Below, piece after piece: positions 1-7,848 of a stretch of 64,000 nt of DNA (its first letter is position 1; the number at the start of each line of letters is the position of its first letter). A model generated the notes under the pieces. That model was not told the origin of the DNA and made no database searches. It worked only from the letters and a program-made list of their open reading frames with translations. Both the position numbers and the translations under genes were made by a program. Where the stretch lies: assembly GCF_036026595.1 (NCBI RefSeq), contig NZ_JARZFX010000005.1, forward strand, positions 186,001 through 250,000, given 5' to 3'. This DNA comes from Virgibacillus_P tibetensis (GTDB lineage: Bacteria > Bacillota > Bacilli > Bacillales > Amphibacillaceae).

Positions 1-528
1 TCTCAAACCGCAGCTCAGGCGTATTTGGACTTCGACCATATCCATTATCTCTCTCCGTGAAGAAGGGGATGATTCGGTTGGTCAACCTGTCATTCGTTTC
101 GTTTAAGATCCTCTCTATTTCTTTCGATTCCAATGCCACCGCTTCTTTTTCAGTTAACCCAGTTCCTACAAATCGGACATCCGTATCATACATTTCCCGA
201 ATCTTTTCAGCTTCGTATGCCCGCTCGTGAAAGGCTTTGTAGCGGTCGCCACGCCCTTTCCCAACATAGAACACTTCCCCTGTGTCTTTAATGAACCATT
301 CATATACATAAAAGTCTGTTGCGGTGCTGCCAGTATCATCTCCTACTGGTCCAGAAGAGATGGAGATTCCAGGTTTTTGTCGATATATAAGGATGTACGG
401 ATCGGTTCCCAGCTTTTTGCATCGTTTCTGAGTTTGTCTGGTTCCTGATTTTCTTCCTTTTTTTGTTCCACTTCCATATCCGGTAAGAATCGCTTGATTA
501 CTTTGTTGAGTTTACTCCAAAAACTCAT
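1..528 (-). pseudogene. GIY-YIG-like domain protein, frameshifted and cut by window edge
   Basis: Read leftward, the first frame starts with ATG at 528 and stops at 343 after 61 residues. From about 510 to position 1 a second frame stays open without a start of its own and encodes a GIY-YIG-like segment, with FYVYEWFIKDTGEVFYVGKG as the nuclease-type core, followed by conserved-looking acidic helices. The most natural product joins the two frames by a -1 shift. Two A-rich sites could do this: a classical A AAA AAG heptamer near 456-465 and a CAAAAAG run near 415-422. GIY-YIG domains are small endonuclease folds found in mobile elements and repair proteins. The 3' end lies outside the window. 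Either the gene is decaying or it uses a programmed frameshift; the sequence alone does not decide. Confidence 0.5.
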
Positions 529-647
529 GACATCTCTCCTTTCTTATTCCATTACCCTGTTTAACTTTTGACACCCAGTTTAGTTGAGAATAACAGAGAC
601 GCTTATTAATCAATCACGCCCGATTGATTTATTTATGAAATATGTAA

Positions 648-1808
648 TCACTTCAGCTCCTTATTATCGTAAGCTATTATTTGACCTTCCATAGCATAAA
701 AGTTCATTGATATTTTCTGAGTCCTATTATTAAACTCAGATTGGTATTTTAAGTAATCCAGATATGAACATTCTTTTACTTCAAAAACTCTATAAAACTC
801 ATTAGTTTCTAAACCATTTTTCAATTCAGCACATCCAACAATTGATTCCATTTCATTATTGGTGTTACGTCTCTTAACAAACAATTTATCAAATCTAAAA
901 TCAAAGCTATAAATTTCACCATTTGGCTTAACTATTAACGGATAAACCTTGATCTCATCAGGTAATTCAGACAAATCATTTTCTACCTCAATATAAAAGG
1001 TAATGAAATCTATTTTATCTCCATTTTCATTCCTTTGAACTTGCATTTTAAATTTAATTTCTTGAATTCTATGACTATTATCTAAACAATTTGGCACTTG
1101 ATTAAGAAATTCTTCCAAGATGTTATCGACTGTATTTATGACATAGTCGTAGATTTCCTTAACTTTAACCAATGATTCCACTTGTTTGTAAAATTTGTCG
1201 TCACAAAAAAACTCATTAATATAAAATTCATCTACTTTTCCGATCATAAAACTGTTTTTAACTGTTATCAGTATAGTTTTTATATGTTTGATATAATTAT
1301 CAAAATCTCGTAAATACTTAAATTCATTATCATCTTTTATTTGAGATAATTGTTGTTTCAAATTAGCAAAGTCTTGTATATTATTTATCTTGGACAGTAC
1401 ATTATAAAGAAGTCTTTTATCTGTTACAGGGTATGATTTATCACCAAGTAATCCAGCGTTAATAATTTGAAACAATACATCCATACTAACTCTTGCATAA
1501 TGGAAAAACTCAATTGTAGTTTTTCTTAAAAAAGCAACATCGTCAATTTGATATCCAGCTATATGTAAATTTGTTCTATTCAATTCATCTTGCGTAATTG
1601 ATGCATTTCCTTCTTCCATTGCATTTTGGAATATTTCATTCTTTGTAGACTCTAATACTCTTTTGCGATGATCATATATTTTATTTAGCAAGTTGTATGA
1701 CATTGACATGTAGCCTAAAGTTTCCTGCAGACTATTAACATATTGCCATGCATCATAAACTTTTTGTTCTGCCAATTTCTTTTCCAACTGTTTAAAGTCA
1801 ATATTCAT
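648..1808 (-). CDS. hypothetical protein, 386 aa, largely helical
   Basis: No family is recognised. The ATG at 1808 is preferred because AAGGAG lies about six bases upstream; the frame stays open further to a GTG at 1826 that overlaps this site. The N-terminal two thirds (roughly residues 1-250) is rich in charged heptad-like helices and has no membrane segment or signal peptide. The last 130 residues look like a mixed or beta domain, with alternating hydrophobic residues (for example DFITFYIEVENDL). It is a soluble cytoplasmic protein by appearance. It sits alone between decayed genes in the accessory region, so a role in a mobile element or in defence is possible, but nothing in the protein shows it. 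Confidence 0.6.
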   Translation of the reverse strand: MNIDFKQLEKKLAEQKVYDAWQYVNSLQETLGYMSMSYNLLNKIYDHRKRVLESTKNEIFQNAMEEGNASITQDELNRTNLHIAGYQIDDVAFLRKTTIEFFHYARVSMDVLFQIINAGLLGDKSYPVTDKRLLYNVLSKINNIQDFANLKQQLSQIKDDNEFKYLRDFDNYIKHIKTILITVKNSFMIGKVDEFYINEFFCDDKFYKQVESLVKVKEIYDYVINTVDNILEEFLNQVPNCLDNSHRIQEIKFKMQVQRNENGDKIDFITFYIEVENDLSELPDEIKVYPLIVKPNGEIYSFDFRFDKLFVKRRNTNNEMESIVGCAELKNGLETNEFYRVFEVKECSYLDYLKYQSEFNNRTQKISMNFYAMEGQIIAYDNKELK

Positions 1809-1891
1809 ATGGATCTCCTTTTTCACTTATAATTTCATAGGATGTGGCGTTTTCTTTTGTATAAATTTACTTAACGATGTTATTTAGTTAT

Positions 1892-2294
1892 CTAACTTTT
1901 CCATATATATTTTTTTATTATATCACTAACCTTTTTAAGTTCTTTCTTTAACTTCTTTAAACGAGATACGTAAGGTTCACTAATATGTACAAAATTTAAT
2001 ACACATACATCGGTTGGATCACCTAGTTCCATGTAATGCCTTAGTCCATTTATAATGTATTGGGCAAAACTCTCAATTTCACTAACAATTTTTGAAATTA
2101 ATTGATTTTCCTCGTTGTCTAGGTATACAGAAAGTAAATCAAACGAAATTTCAGGTGGAATCAACTTGTCTTCAATAGGATTTATCTGTTTTGAAGCATG
2201 ATGGAAACATATTGTTCATGTCCTCGATATTTATTGCTCCTTCAATTAGTTCATTCCTTTCTTTAGGCTCCTGAATAGTTTTATGTATTGGACT
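1892..2294 (-). pseudogene. small hypothetical gene, probably frameshifted
   Basis: The 3' part (1892-2164) reads as 90 residues from a TTG that has no convincing ribosome binding site. Just upstream, another frame (2172-2294) encodes a matching-looking N-terminal piece (KERNELIEGAINIEDMNN and onward) and then stops at 2172-2174. Joining the two gives a continuous acidic and helical protein of about 130 residues, which suggests a single-base indel near 2175-2190. No start codon with a Shine-Dalgarno site is visible upstream, so the 5' end may also be lost. The C-terminal half has a Lys/Leu-rich amphipathic helix. Function is unknown. If the TTG is really used, a 90-residue protein is the alternative. 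Confidence 0.45.
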
Positions 2295-2496
2295 TTAAGC
2301 ATTAAGAGCGTTACTCCAAGTGGGTTAACGTTTCCATTAAACCGTCCCTTCAGATTCAAAAGTTTTATCTTAGATTGCTTTATATTCAAACAACATTATT
2401 CAAAGAAAAAGGCAATCGTTTTAATGACCGCCTTGTTGAACTCTTGCATCAGATTATTAAGGATTGAATATTTTATACTTAATAAAAGTAATCCCT

Positions 2497-2898
2497 TTAT
2501 CTAAGATGATGTTTTCTAATTATATCAGCGAACTGATACATTCCTCGCTTTTCTAATTCTTCAACAAATATCGGCCAAGGAGGCACATTACTCATGTAGG
2601 GCGTTGGACCTGTAGAAAGTCCGCCTCCCGGGCCTGTAGAAAGTCCGCCTCCTGGACCTGTAGAAAGTCCGCCTCCTGGGCCTGTAGAAAGCCCTCCTCT
2701 TGGACCTGTAGACATTCCACCTCCCGGGCCTGTAGAAAGTCCGCCTCCTGGACCTGTAGACATTCCGCCTCTTGGACCTGTAGAAAGTCCGCCTCCCGGG
2801 CCTGTAGAAGCTCCTCCTTCCGGACCTGTAGACATTCCACCTTTCGGACCTGTAGAAAGTCCTCCTCCTGGACCTGTACTCTTATTCCTATTCCACAT
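2497..2898 (-). CDS. GPxGG[L/M]ST octapeptide repeat protein
   Basis: The 133-residue product starts MWNRNKSTGPGGGLSTGP and then carries eleven tandem eight-residue units of the form GPxGG[L/M/A]ST (x is G, K, E or R), covering about residues 9-96. A unique C-terminal segment of about 33 residues follows and ends in the basic IRKHHLR, with PPWPIFVEELEKRG as a likely helix. The ATG at 2898 has GGAG upstream within 10-15 bases. Gly/Pro-rich repeats of this kind resemble small Bacillus proteins that I remember but whose function I do not know. There is no signal peptide or sortase motif. The repeat number is probably variable because the DNA repeat is nearly exact. Confidence 0.65.
   Translation of the reverse strand: MWNRNKSTGPGGGLSTGPKGGMSTGPEGGASTGPGGGLSTGPRGGMSTGPGGGLSTGPGGGMSTGPRGGLSTGPGGGLSTGPGGGLSTGPGGGLSTGPTPYMSNVPPWPIFVEELEKRGMYQFADIIRKHHLR
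2610..2875 (-). repeat. 24-bp tandem coding repeat, about 11 units
   Basis: On the plus strand the unit reads roughly GGACCTGTAGAAAGTCCGCC plus four variable bases. It encodes the GPxGG[L/M]ST octapeptide. Differences between units are mostly at third codon positions or at the variable x and L/M residues, so the repeat is being maintained as protein. Confidence 0.9.
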
Positions 2899-3087
2899 AT
2901 CTCCATCTCCTTCTTATAAGATTTTCTATATCTATTTTAACATAATCATCAAATGAGTCTGATTTTTCTATTGAAAATTTACAATTAGTTCTTATTAAAA
3001 TATCAATCTTCTTACCTTCAAAACTATCTGGTCCAATTCAAAGCACGGTCTTGGCTTTTTAATCATCGACGATTGTTAAACACTACT

Positions 3088-3119
3088 CTTCAACTCTTCC
3101 GCTCCATTAGTTTAAGAAC
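3088..3119 (-). repeat. palindromic intergenic element, diverged copy
   Basis: On the minus strand the arms CTTAAACTA and AGTTGAAG flank a purine-rich core. This matches the layout of the elements at 14.6-18.6 kb, but the central GGGCAG is changed to GGAGCGG. Confidence 0.4.
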
Positions 3120-3209
3120 ACTATTTCACAATCTTTTTATAAATGGTCACCTAACTTTTGAGGCTGCTTATTTCTAATCGTGACAATAAGTATTTTAATA
3201 ATGACTCTA

Positions 3210-3311
3210 TTACATGTCATTTTTCATGGAGGTTTTTTTATATTTATGACAATCGAGACCCTATTTTTGACAATATATATATAGGGTTAGGATTCGGTAA
3301 TCCTGATTTTA
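3210..3311. repeat. direct repeat, copy 1 (pair with 4308-4402)
   Basis: The right-hand 32 bp (3280-3311) is identical to 4371-4402. It contains the small hairpin AGGATT-CGGT-AATCCT. The left part, starting at TTACATGTCA, is diverged but colinear. The two copies bracket the HTH gene at 3422-3697. Confidence 0.75.
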
Positions 3312-3421
3312 TCAGAAAATTCTAATTAAGTAGAGGGGGTAATCTAGTTTATTGCATTAAAGTGAATCGGGAATAAAATTGGTCATGCTTGTGTATTGAG
3401 GGTCTCGGGGAACGAGGGAAA

Positions 3422-3697
3422 TTAGAGATCGAACTCATCTATATCCCCCGCTTTTTCGTTCCTTTTTTCTATTTGTCGCAAAATGTTTTCAGCATCTTCA
3501 TCTTGTTCTCTCTTCGTAATGAAGTTTTCATTTGGAATCCTCCATTGTCCATTTCTCCCAATTAGCCTTGCTCCTTTAAACTTACCTCGTTCACACATCA
3601 GTCTTATGGTTTGATCACTTAACCCTAACTTCCTAGCTGCTTCACTTAGCGTATAATACCTTCCTTCTTTTTGGCCTTCATTAGCAATTGATCCCAT
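3422..3697 (-). CDS. excisionase-type helix-turn-helix DNA-binding protein
   Basis: The ATG at 3697 is chosen because AAAGGAGGAGG precedes it by five bases; a longer frame to 3769 has no such site. The product is 91 residues. Residues about 14-65 are a MerR/excisionase-like winged HTH: YYTLSEAARKLGLSDQTIRL, then a short wing with GQWRIP. The C-terminal 25 residues are highly acidic. Proteins of this class act as excisionases of integrating elements, or as small plasmid or phage regulators, by bending DNA at repeated sites. The flanking direct repeats are candidate targets. No integrase is visible next to it. A frameshifted relative lies at 11178-11345. Confidence 0.75.
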   Translation of the reverse strand: MGSIANEGQKEGRYYTLSEAARKLGLSDQTIRLMCERGKFKGARLIGRNGQWRIPNENFITKREQDEDAENILRQIEKRNEKAGDIDEFDL

Positions 3698-4020
3698 AGA
3701 AACCTCCTCCTTTCTTTTAGAGTGTACTACTTTGTCTAAAAAATCATACAAATCGTCCAACAAATTCATTAAACTCGATAAACGGCTCTTTGTCTAAATT
3801 AAAAAAGAATTGCACACGGTAGGAACAGATCCCCCCTTCTATCATCAGGTCCTTCATCTTTCACCCGAATTAGACTAAGTTAACTTGTTACAATATAGCA
3901 AGACGTAAAGGTTACCGGAAAACGTTCACTTTCTTCTGTTTTGTATATTGATGTTCCTCACCTTATAGAGTTCTTGCGTAAGAACATTAAAACATAATAC
4001 AAATCCAGTTTATTCTATTG

Positions 4021-4054
4021 TTGCCTTTATACTGCCCCTCTAACCTAAGATAAA
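4021..4054 (-). repeat. palindromic intergenic element copy
   Basis: On the minus strand it reads CTTAGGTTAGAGGGGCAG followed by a TATAAAGG arm. It has the GGGGCAG core typical of the elements between the 14-18 kb genes. Confidence 0.5.
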
Positions 4055-4280
4055 GTCCCAATAAGGACCGTTTCGAGTACACTTTGGTTTTTTCAAAATA
4101 TCACATCACTTATGTGCTCGGTTGTGTACCCAAAACGGGCTGAATACGGAAGTTACTAATAAATTAATTATTTAAGTATTTATTTTTCCCCTTTTATTTG
4201 CACTTGGTTTTGCTCTTATTAATATTACTTATACTATTAAGTACAAATTTATTCACCATTTCCTTTTACTGAAAGGATTC

Positions 4281-4310
4281 AAAACGGGTGCCTTACTTAA
4301 TGGCTTATTA
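4281..4310 (+). repeat. palindromic intergenic element copy, plus orientation
   Basis: AACGGGTGCCTTACTTAA closely matches the reverse complement of the element at 14711-14750 (AACGGGTGCTTTACTTGA). This is the only clearly plus-oriented copy seen. Confidence 0.6.
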
Positions 4311-4402
4311 CATGTCAATTTCAAGGAGATCTTTCTAAATTCAACCGAAACCATATTTTCGACATATTTATATAGGGTTAGGATTCGGTAATCCTGATTT
4401 TA
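4308..4402. repeat. direct repeat, copy 2
   Basis: It is the partner of 3210-3311. The final 32 bp is identical and contains the AGGATT/AATCCT hairpin. Confidence 0.75.
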
Positions 4403-4539
4403 AGATAATAATCAGTTAGTAATTAAAGTATTAATGTCTGCATTGGAAATAGATTCGCACCGTTTTGTATAAGCAAAAATACTACTTGAATAAGGAATAG
4501 AATAAAATTTCCCCCTTCAGTAGCATTTTCTTTAGTGAT

Positions 4540-4830
4540 TTATTCGATTTTTCCTGTTTTTTCCTTAGAAATAAACTCTTTTAAATAAAGATATATCTCT
4601 TCCGTTGACCAATTCATCCCTTCACTTAAAACCTTAATCCGAAAAGTTATCTCCGGATTTCTCTTGTTTTTTTCGATTCTGAAAATATAACTAGAAGAGC
4701 ACCCAACTTCCTGAGCCATGTCTTCCAATGTTAGAAAGTTTTCCTTACGGTAATCCCTCAAAAGACCACCAAAGTCCTCAATTGCCCTATTTACCTTTTC
4801 CATTCTTCTTTTCTCCTCATTATTCCTCAT
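4540..4830 (-). CDS. XRE-family helix-turn-helix regulator
   Basis: A 96-residue protein. Residues about 19-75 form an HTH_3/Cro-CI type domain: LRDYRKENFLTLEDMAQEVG, then CSSSYIFRIEKNKRNP as the recognition-helix region. The C-terminus is charged. Two starts are plausible: ATG at 4830 with AGGAGG nine bases upstream, and ATG at 4803 with GAGGAG eight bases upstream. Such small XRE proteins repress operons of plasmids, phages and toxin-antitoxin modules. It reads away from the broken gene at 5032-5560, so the 4831-5031 interval may be a divergent promoter region. Confidence 0.75.
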   Translation of the reverse strand: MRNNEEKRRMEKVNRAIEDFGGLLRDYRKENFLTLEDMAQEVGCSSSYIFRIEKNKRNPEITFRIKVLSEGMNWSTEEIYLYLKEFISKEKTGKIE

Positions 4831-5031
4831 TCTACTATTCCTCCTAGTTTTATTGGATATAATCCAATTCCTGATTTTTGATTCCCTTTATACTAGACGG
4901 TTGTAAATGTAAATATAACTAGCTAGAACGCTTATTAAACGATTAATATGGAATATTTCTTTTCTATTTATCTATCATAAAAGTGTAAGACAAAGTCAGA
5001 AACAATTAATAAAATGAAGGAGTGGTATAGC

Positions 5032-5560
5032 ATGACGACTGAAGAATTTATGAACTTACCAATGCAGAAAAAGTTGGAAGTAACAAATGAGTTATTGAAA
5101 AAATAGACAAAAGACCATCTGAAGAACGTGAGTGAAGAATTGGGGATACCTTATAATGCTTTCACAAAAGAAATGCGACAAAATGGAGAGTTTCATTACA
5201 ATAAGAGTAGTAAAAGGTATGAAAAACTAATAAGCCTAGAGGAATATGAGAAATATCTAAAATTGCAATCATCCGCTAACCACGATTCCAACGAGGCATT
5301 GGAGATCGAAACACATTTAGAAGAGGTTGAAATCACTATTGGACATAAAAGAGAAAGAGCTTATACTCGACCGTAAAGTATATGACCCGACAAGTGAGAA
5401 TGCTAATAAGTCTCTGCAGCTTAACATTGATGTTTATAAAGAGTTTTCGGAATTTATTGCTGCCGAGTTTCCGCATTTTCGTCAAAGAGATCTCTTGAGT
5501 CAAAGTTTGTTAGAATTTATCAAGCCCCTTCTAATTAACAACAAGGGGCTCTCCAGTTAA
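5032..5560 (+). pseudogene. plasmid-type DNA-binding protein gene, stop codon plus frameshift
   Basis: The gene begins at ATG 5032 with AAGGAG about ten bases upstream and reads 24 codons to an in-frame TAG at 5104-5106. The same frame then continues (TKDHLKNVSEELGIPYNAF and onward) to 5376. A second break near 5320-5330 moves the sensible reading into another frame, which carries LDIKEKELILDRKVYDPTSE and a ribbon-helix-like C-terminus ending at 5560. Joined together it would be a protein of about 175 residues: an N-terminal HTH-like part and a C-terminal dimerisation or DNA-binding part. It resembles small plasmid-borne proteins I recall from Bacillus. Two independent lesions make this a pseudogene rather than a recoded gene. 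Confidence 0.7.
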
Positions 5561-5573
5561 TAGTAGCTTTGAT

Positions 5574-6008
5574 TTATTTACTCTGCCATTCCTCGAATAG
5601 TTTAAGTATCTCAACTTGTTTGTTCCCATCCCAACCATGTTCTGCTCTTTGGACGCAATTCTCATCTATATCGGCCCCAGATTCAAGTAGTATTTTACAT
5701 ACTTGGTAAAAACCGAAGTAGGCACCAATTTCGAGCGGGATTCTGCCATATGAATCCTTTTGATTTGGATTTGCCCCTAGTTCTAATAGTTTTTTGACTA
5801 TTGATATATTATTCAAATAAACATTCCAGTATAATAAGCTAGCACCATGAACCTTATTATTAACATTGTATTTATTTATATTTAAATCAATTTGATTCAG
5901 TTCATTTGATTCTAATATCTTAATAAAATCTAGTTGCCTATACCTTTCTACAACCTGCTTTGCCTTATCCGTTAATTCCTGACTATCCTTTTTATCATCT
6001 TTACCCAT
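5574..6008 (-). CDS. ankyrin-repeat protein
   Basis: A 144-residue soluble protein; ATG 6008 has GGAGGG eight bases upstream. Residues about 55-125 hold at least two ankyrin repeats: SLLYWNVYLNNISIVKKLLE-LGANPNQ, then GRIPLEIGAYFGFYQVCKIL-LESGADIDE. A degenerate repeat lies before them. Ankyrin repeats bind protein partners. In accessory regions such short proteins are often immunity or antitoxin-like partners, but no toxin is seen beside it. The charged N-terminus (about 20 residues) shows no export signal. Confidence 0.7.
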   Translation of the reverse strand: MGKDDKKDSQELTDKAKQVVERYRQLDFIKILESNELNQIDLNINKYNVNNKVHGASLLYWNVYLNNISIVKKLLELGANPNQKDSYGRIPLEIGAYFGFYQVCKILLESGADIDENCVQRAEHGWDGNKQVEILKLFEEWQSK

Positions 6009-6110
6009 ATAAATTTCCCTCCTGGAATTCCACCTGCATTGGCAAGGGGAAGGATTAAGCGTCTCCTAGGTATCTCAGATAAGTTAGAGTGTATTAACTC
6101 AACTGCATTA

Positions 6111-6264
6111 TTATCTTCCATAGCCCTTCTTTTTCCAGCACTCTATAGATTCATCAATAGCTGTTTCGCTGCAAATCAATGAATAGATAGTCGCCCCAGC
6201 CCACTTCCAATCTGCTGGCGATTGTTTTTATGATATCCAATTTTTGCTTATTTGTAGCCTCCAC
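6111..6264 (-). pseudogene. remnant of an unknown gene, frameshifted
   Basis: From a GTG at 6264 the frame encodes EATNKQKLDIIKTIASRLEV and GDYLFIDLQ. The sensible reading then moves to another frame (ETAIDESIECWKKKGYG) and stops at 6111. The charged, gene-like composition in two frames points to a decayed short gene of unknown function. Evidence is weak because no homologue was recognised. Confidence 0.35.
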
Positions 6265-6659
6265 CTTTATTTTTATTTCACTAACCGTTTGTAACTTTAT
6301 AATGTTGTAAAAGGACAAGAAACTCTAAACTAGAGTAAAATCGATAAACGTTGTGAATTCGCAATTTCTCATGATTTTGTAGGTACTTTCTTGTCTTAAT
6401 AGTTGGACATGAAAGTCCGAACTTCTTGAACATGTGACAAGAAAGTTTAAACTTTTTAAACAGTTGTATGCTCACGAACTCATTATCAACAACCTCTTTC
6501 TTATTATATAGTTTCGTTCATAATGTACAATATTAATCAGGGCTGCGGTTAATCAAGGATGTTCTGTACAAACTTCTGTTACAACAAAAATACCTTTTGA
6601 ACGTTATTACCTCTATAATGAGTACATGACAGACAAAAAAGCGTAAAGGATGAGTAGAC
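6265..6659. other. intergenic stretch holding repeat cluster 1 and upstream region of the two-gene module
   Basis: No gene is supported. A four-copy cluster of a 20-bp motif occupies 6313-6453 (listed separately). About 200 bp of AT-rich DNA lies between it and the start at 6660 and should carry the promoter. The sequence near 6596-6620 (TTGAAC and TATAAT words only 11 bp apart) is too closely spaced for a standard sigma-A promoter. Confidence 0.5.
6313..6453. repeat. 20-bp motif cluster 1 (four copies)
   Basis: Copies resembling GGACAAGAAAGTCYRAACTA lie at 6313-6332 (plus), about 6383-6398 (minus, partial), 6405-6424 (plus) and 6434-6453 (plus). The last two are 29-30 bp apart, start to start. 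The pair at 6405-6453 matches the pair at 8615-8664 almost base for base, including the CTTGAA-rich linker. Confidence 0.8.
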
Positions 6660-7664
6660 ATGAACAAGTCTGAATTTATTAGTGGGATAAAAAGTTTAAA
6701 TAAGCAATCGTCTTGGCAGGAAATTCAAGACTATCTTCTATTTGACATGAAGAAATTGGCTATTCTAAATAAAAGTGAGCTGGAATCTAAGAAAGATTAC
6801 TTTAAAAACTCCCAAATAACTCTTGAGTACAAAGATGAGAAGACGGAATTTATCAATAATTGGTTGCGTTATAAAATCGCAACCAAATTACGTTTATACA
6901 CAACTTTATTTGATTGTGATACTACAGAGTTAGTGAAAACAGTATTATTTGAGTCGTTGATTACAAAAGTCGATAGTTTGCAATATAACGGAAATAGGGG
7001 ATTCATAGTTAATGATGAAATTAACTTAGAATCAGACACTATGCATTCATTCGCTACTACATTTAATAGTTTTCTTAGAGAAATACTAAACTATGTAGAG
7101 CCGAATTGGATCGAGAACTACATAAGGAAATACAATTTAACTAAACCGAATGAAATTTATAGAGATATTTATTTTCTGGAAAACATCAACAGATGGTATG
7201 AGGAAATGAATTCGAGGGATAAATCTATTTATGAAGCATTACAAAAGTTCGCCGTGCATTCACATACAATCGGGAATTTTATAATGGTGCCAAAAGGATA
7301 TAATGCAGGTCGTTACTTGAGAACATGTGATTACTGGGATTTAACACTAATAGATCTGAAAAAAATAATATCCCAGGATAATTGTAACCTCGATTATAAA
7401 TGGTATGCGAAAAAGTATTATCTATTTAATTTGGAGAGATACTTCAAGAAAAGCATGAGTGAGTATACTATTGAAGAGAATGAGTCAATACTTTTATTTG
7501 AAAATCATTCATTCCAGCATAAAAAACCTATAGGAGAAGAAGTTAAAGAGTTTGCAAATAATGTTACTTCTTTAATTAGTGATAGAGGTTTAAGTATTTT
7601 GATAAAAATTAATCCAACCCTTCAGGATAATAAAGCAGTTAGGATGTCGTTAGTTGAATCTTAA
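6660..7664 (+). CDS. hypothetical protein with HTIGNF-VPKGYN motif
   Basis: A 334-residue soluble protein; ATG 6660 has AAAGGATG seven bases upstream. No signal peptide or membrane segment is present. The conspicuous motif is HSHTIGNFIMVPKGYNAGR near residues 200-218, followed by YWDLTLIDLKK. I recall this motif style from uncharacterised bacterial proteins and, more loosely, from the 'GN' loop of HNH-like proteins, but I cannot name the family with confidence. It is the first gene of a plus-strand pair set in minus-strand surroundings, and the pair is bracketed by clusters of a 20-bp repeat. That arrangement suggests a self-contained module, perhaps defence or addiction; this is inference only. 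Confidence 0.65.
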   Translation: MNKSEFISGIKSLNKQSSWQEIQDYLLFDMKKLAILNKSELESKKDYFKNSQITLEYKDEKTEFINNWLRYKIATKLRLYTTLFDCDTTELVKTVLFESLITKVDSLQYNGNRGFIVNDEINLESDTMHSFATTFNSFLREILNYVEPNWIENYIRKYNLTKPNEIYRDIYFLENINRWYEEMNSRDKSIYEALQKFAVHSHTIGNFIMVPKGYNAGRYLRTCDYWDLTLIDLKKIISQDNCNLDYKWYAKKYYLFNLERYFKKSMSEYTIEENESILLFENHSFQHKKPIGEEVKEFANNVTSLISDRGLSILIKINPTLQDNKAVRMSLVES

Positions 7665-7848
7665 TTATGATATGACTTTATATTGCAAAGCTCCTGTGTT
7701 ACGCCAAAAAGCACAATCGGACAAGTCATTAAGTTTGAAGTGATCACCTTTTCGGTCGAAAATATTGGACCTTCGTGCAATCTTCTATGAAGGGTGCAAA
7801 GCAAGTATTGTATAAAGTAGTATTATCAAAATAAAGGAGAGTTTAAAT

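Larger units (their letters stand above)
2899..3421. other. intergenic stretch with two repeat elements
   Basis: No supportable gene lies here. It contains one copy of the palindromic cassette-type element (3088-3119) and the first copy of a roughly 100-bp diverged repeat (about 3210-3311) that recurs at about 4308-4402. The rest is AT-rich with no long frame. Confidence 0.6.
3698..4539. other. gene-free stretch with several repeats
   Basis: No gene is supported. It holds a small perfect hairpin (GTTCTT-GCGT-AAGAAC near 3970-3986), two cassette-type elements (4021-4054 and 4281-4310, in opposite orientations) and the second copy of the 100-bp repeat (4308-4402). Confidence 0.6.

Noticed and set aside
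2610..2875. Possible CRISPR-like tandem repeat
   Set aside because: Units are contiguous 24-bp coding repeats without spacers, in a frame with a good start and a unique C-terminus.
2592..2906. 104-aa reading frame overlapping the octapeptide-repeat gene on the same strand
   Set aside because: It is an alternate-frame shadow of the 24-bp repeat with a biased, repeated composition and no separate ribosome binding site.
6281..6475. 64-aa minus-strand frame inside repeat cluster 1
   Set aside because: The translation is simply the repeated motif read through; no ribosome binding site.
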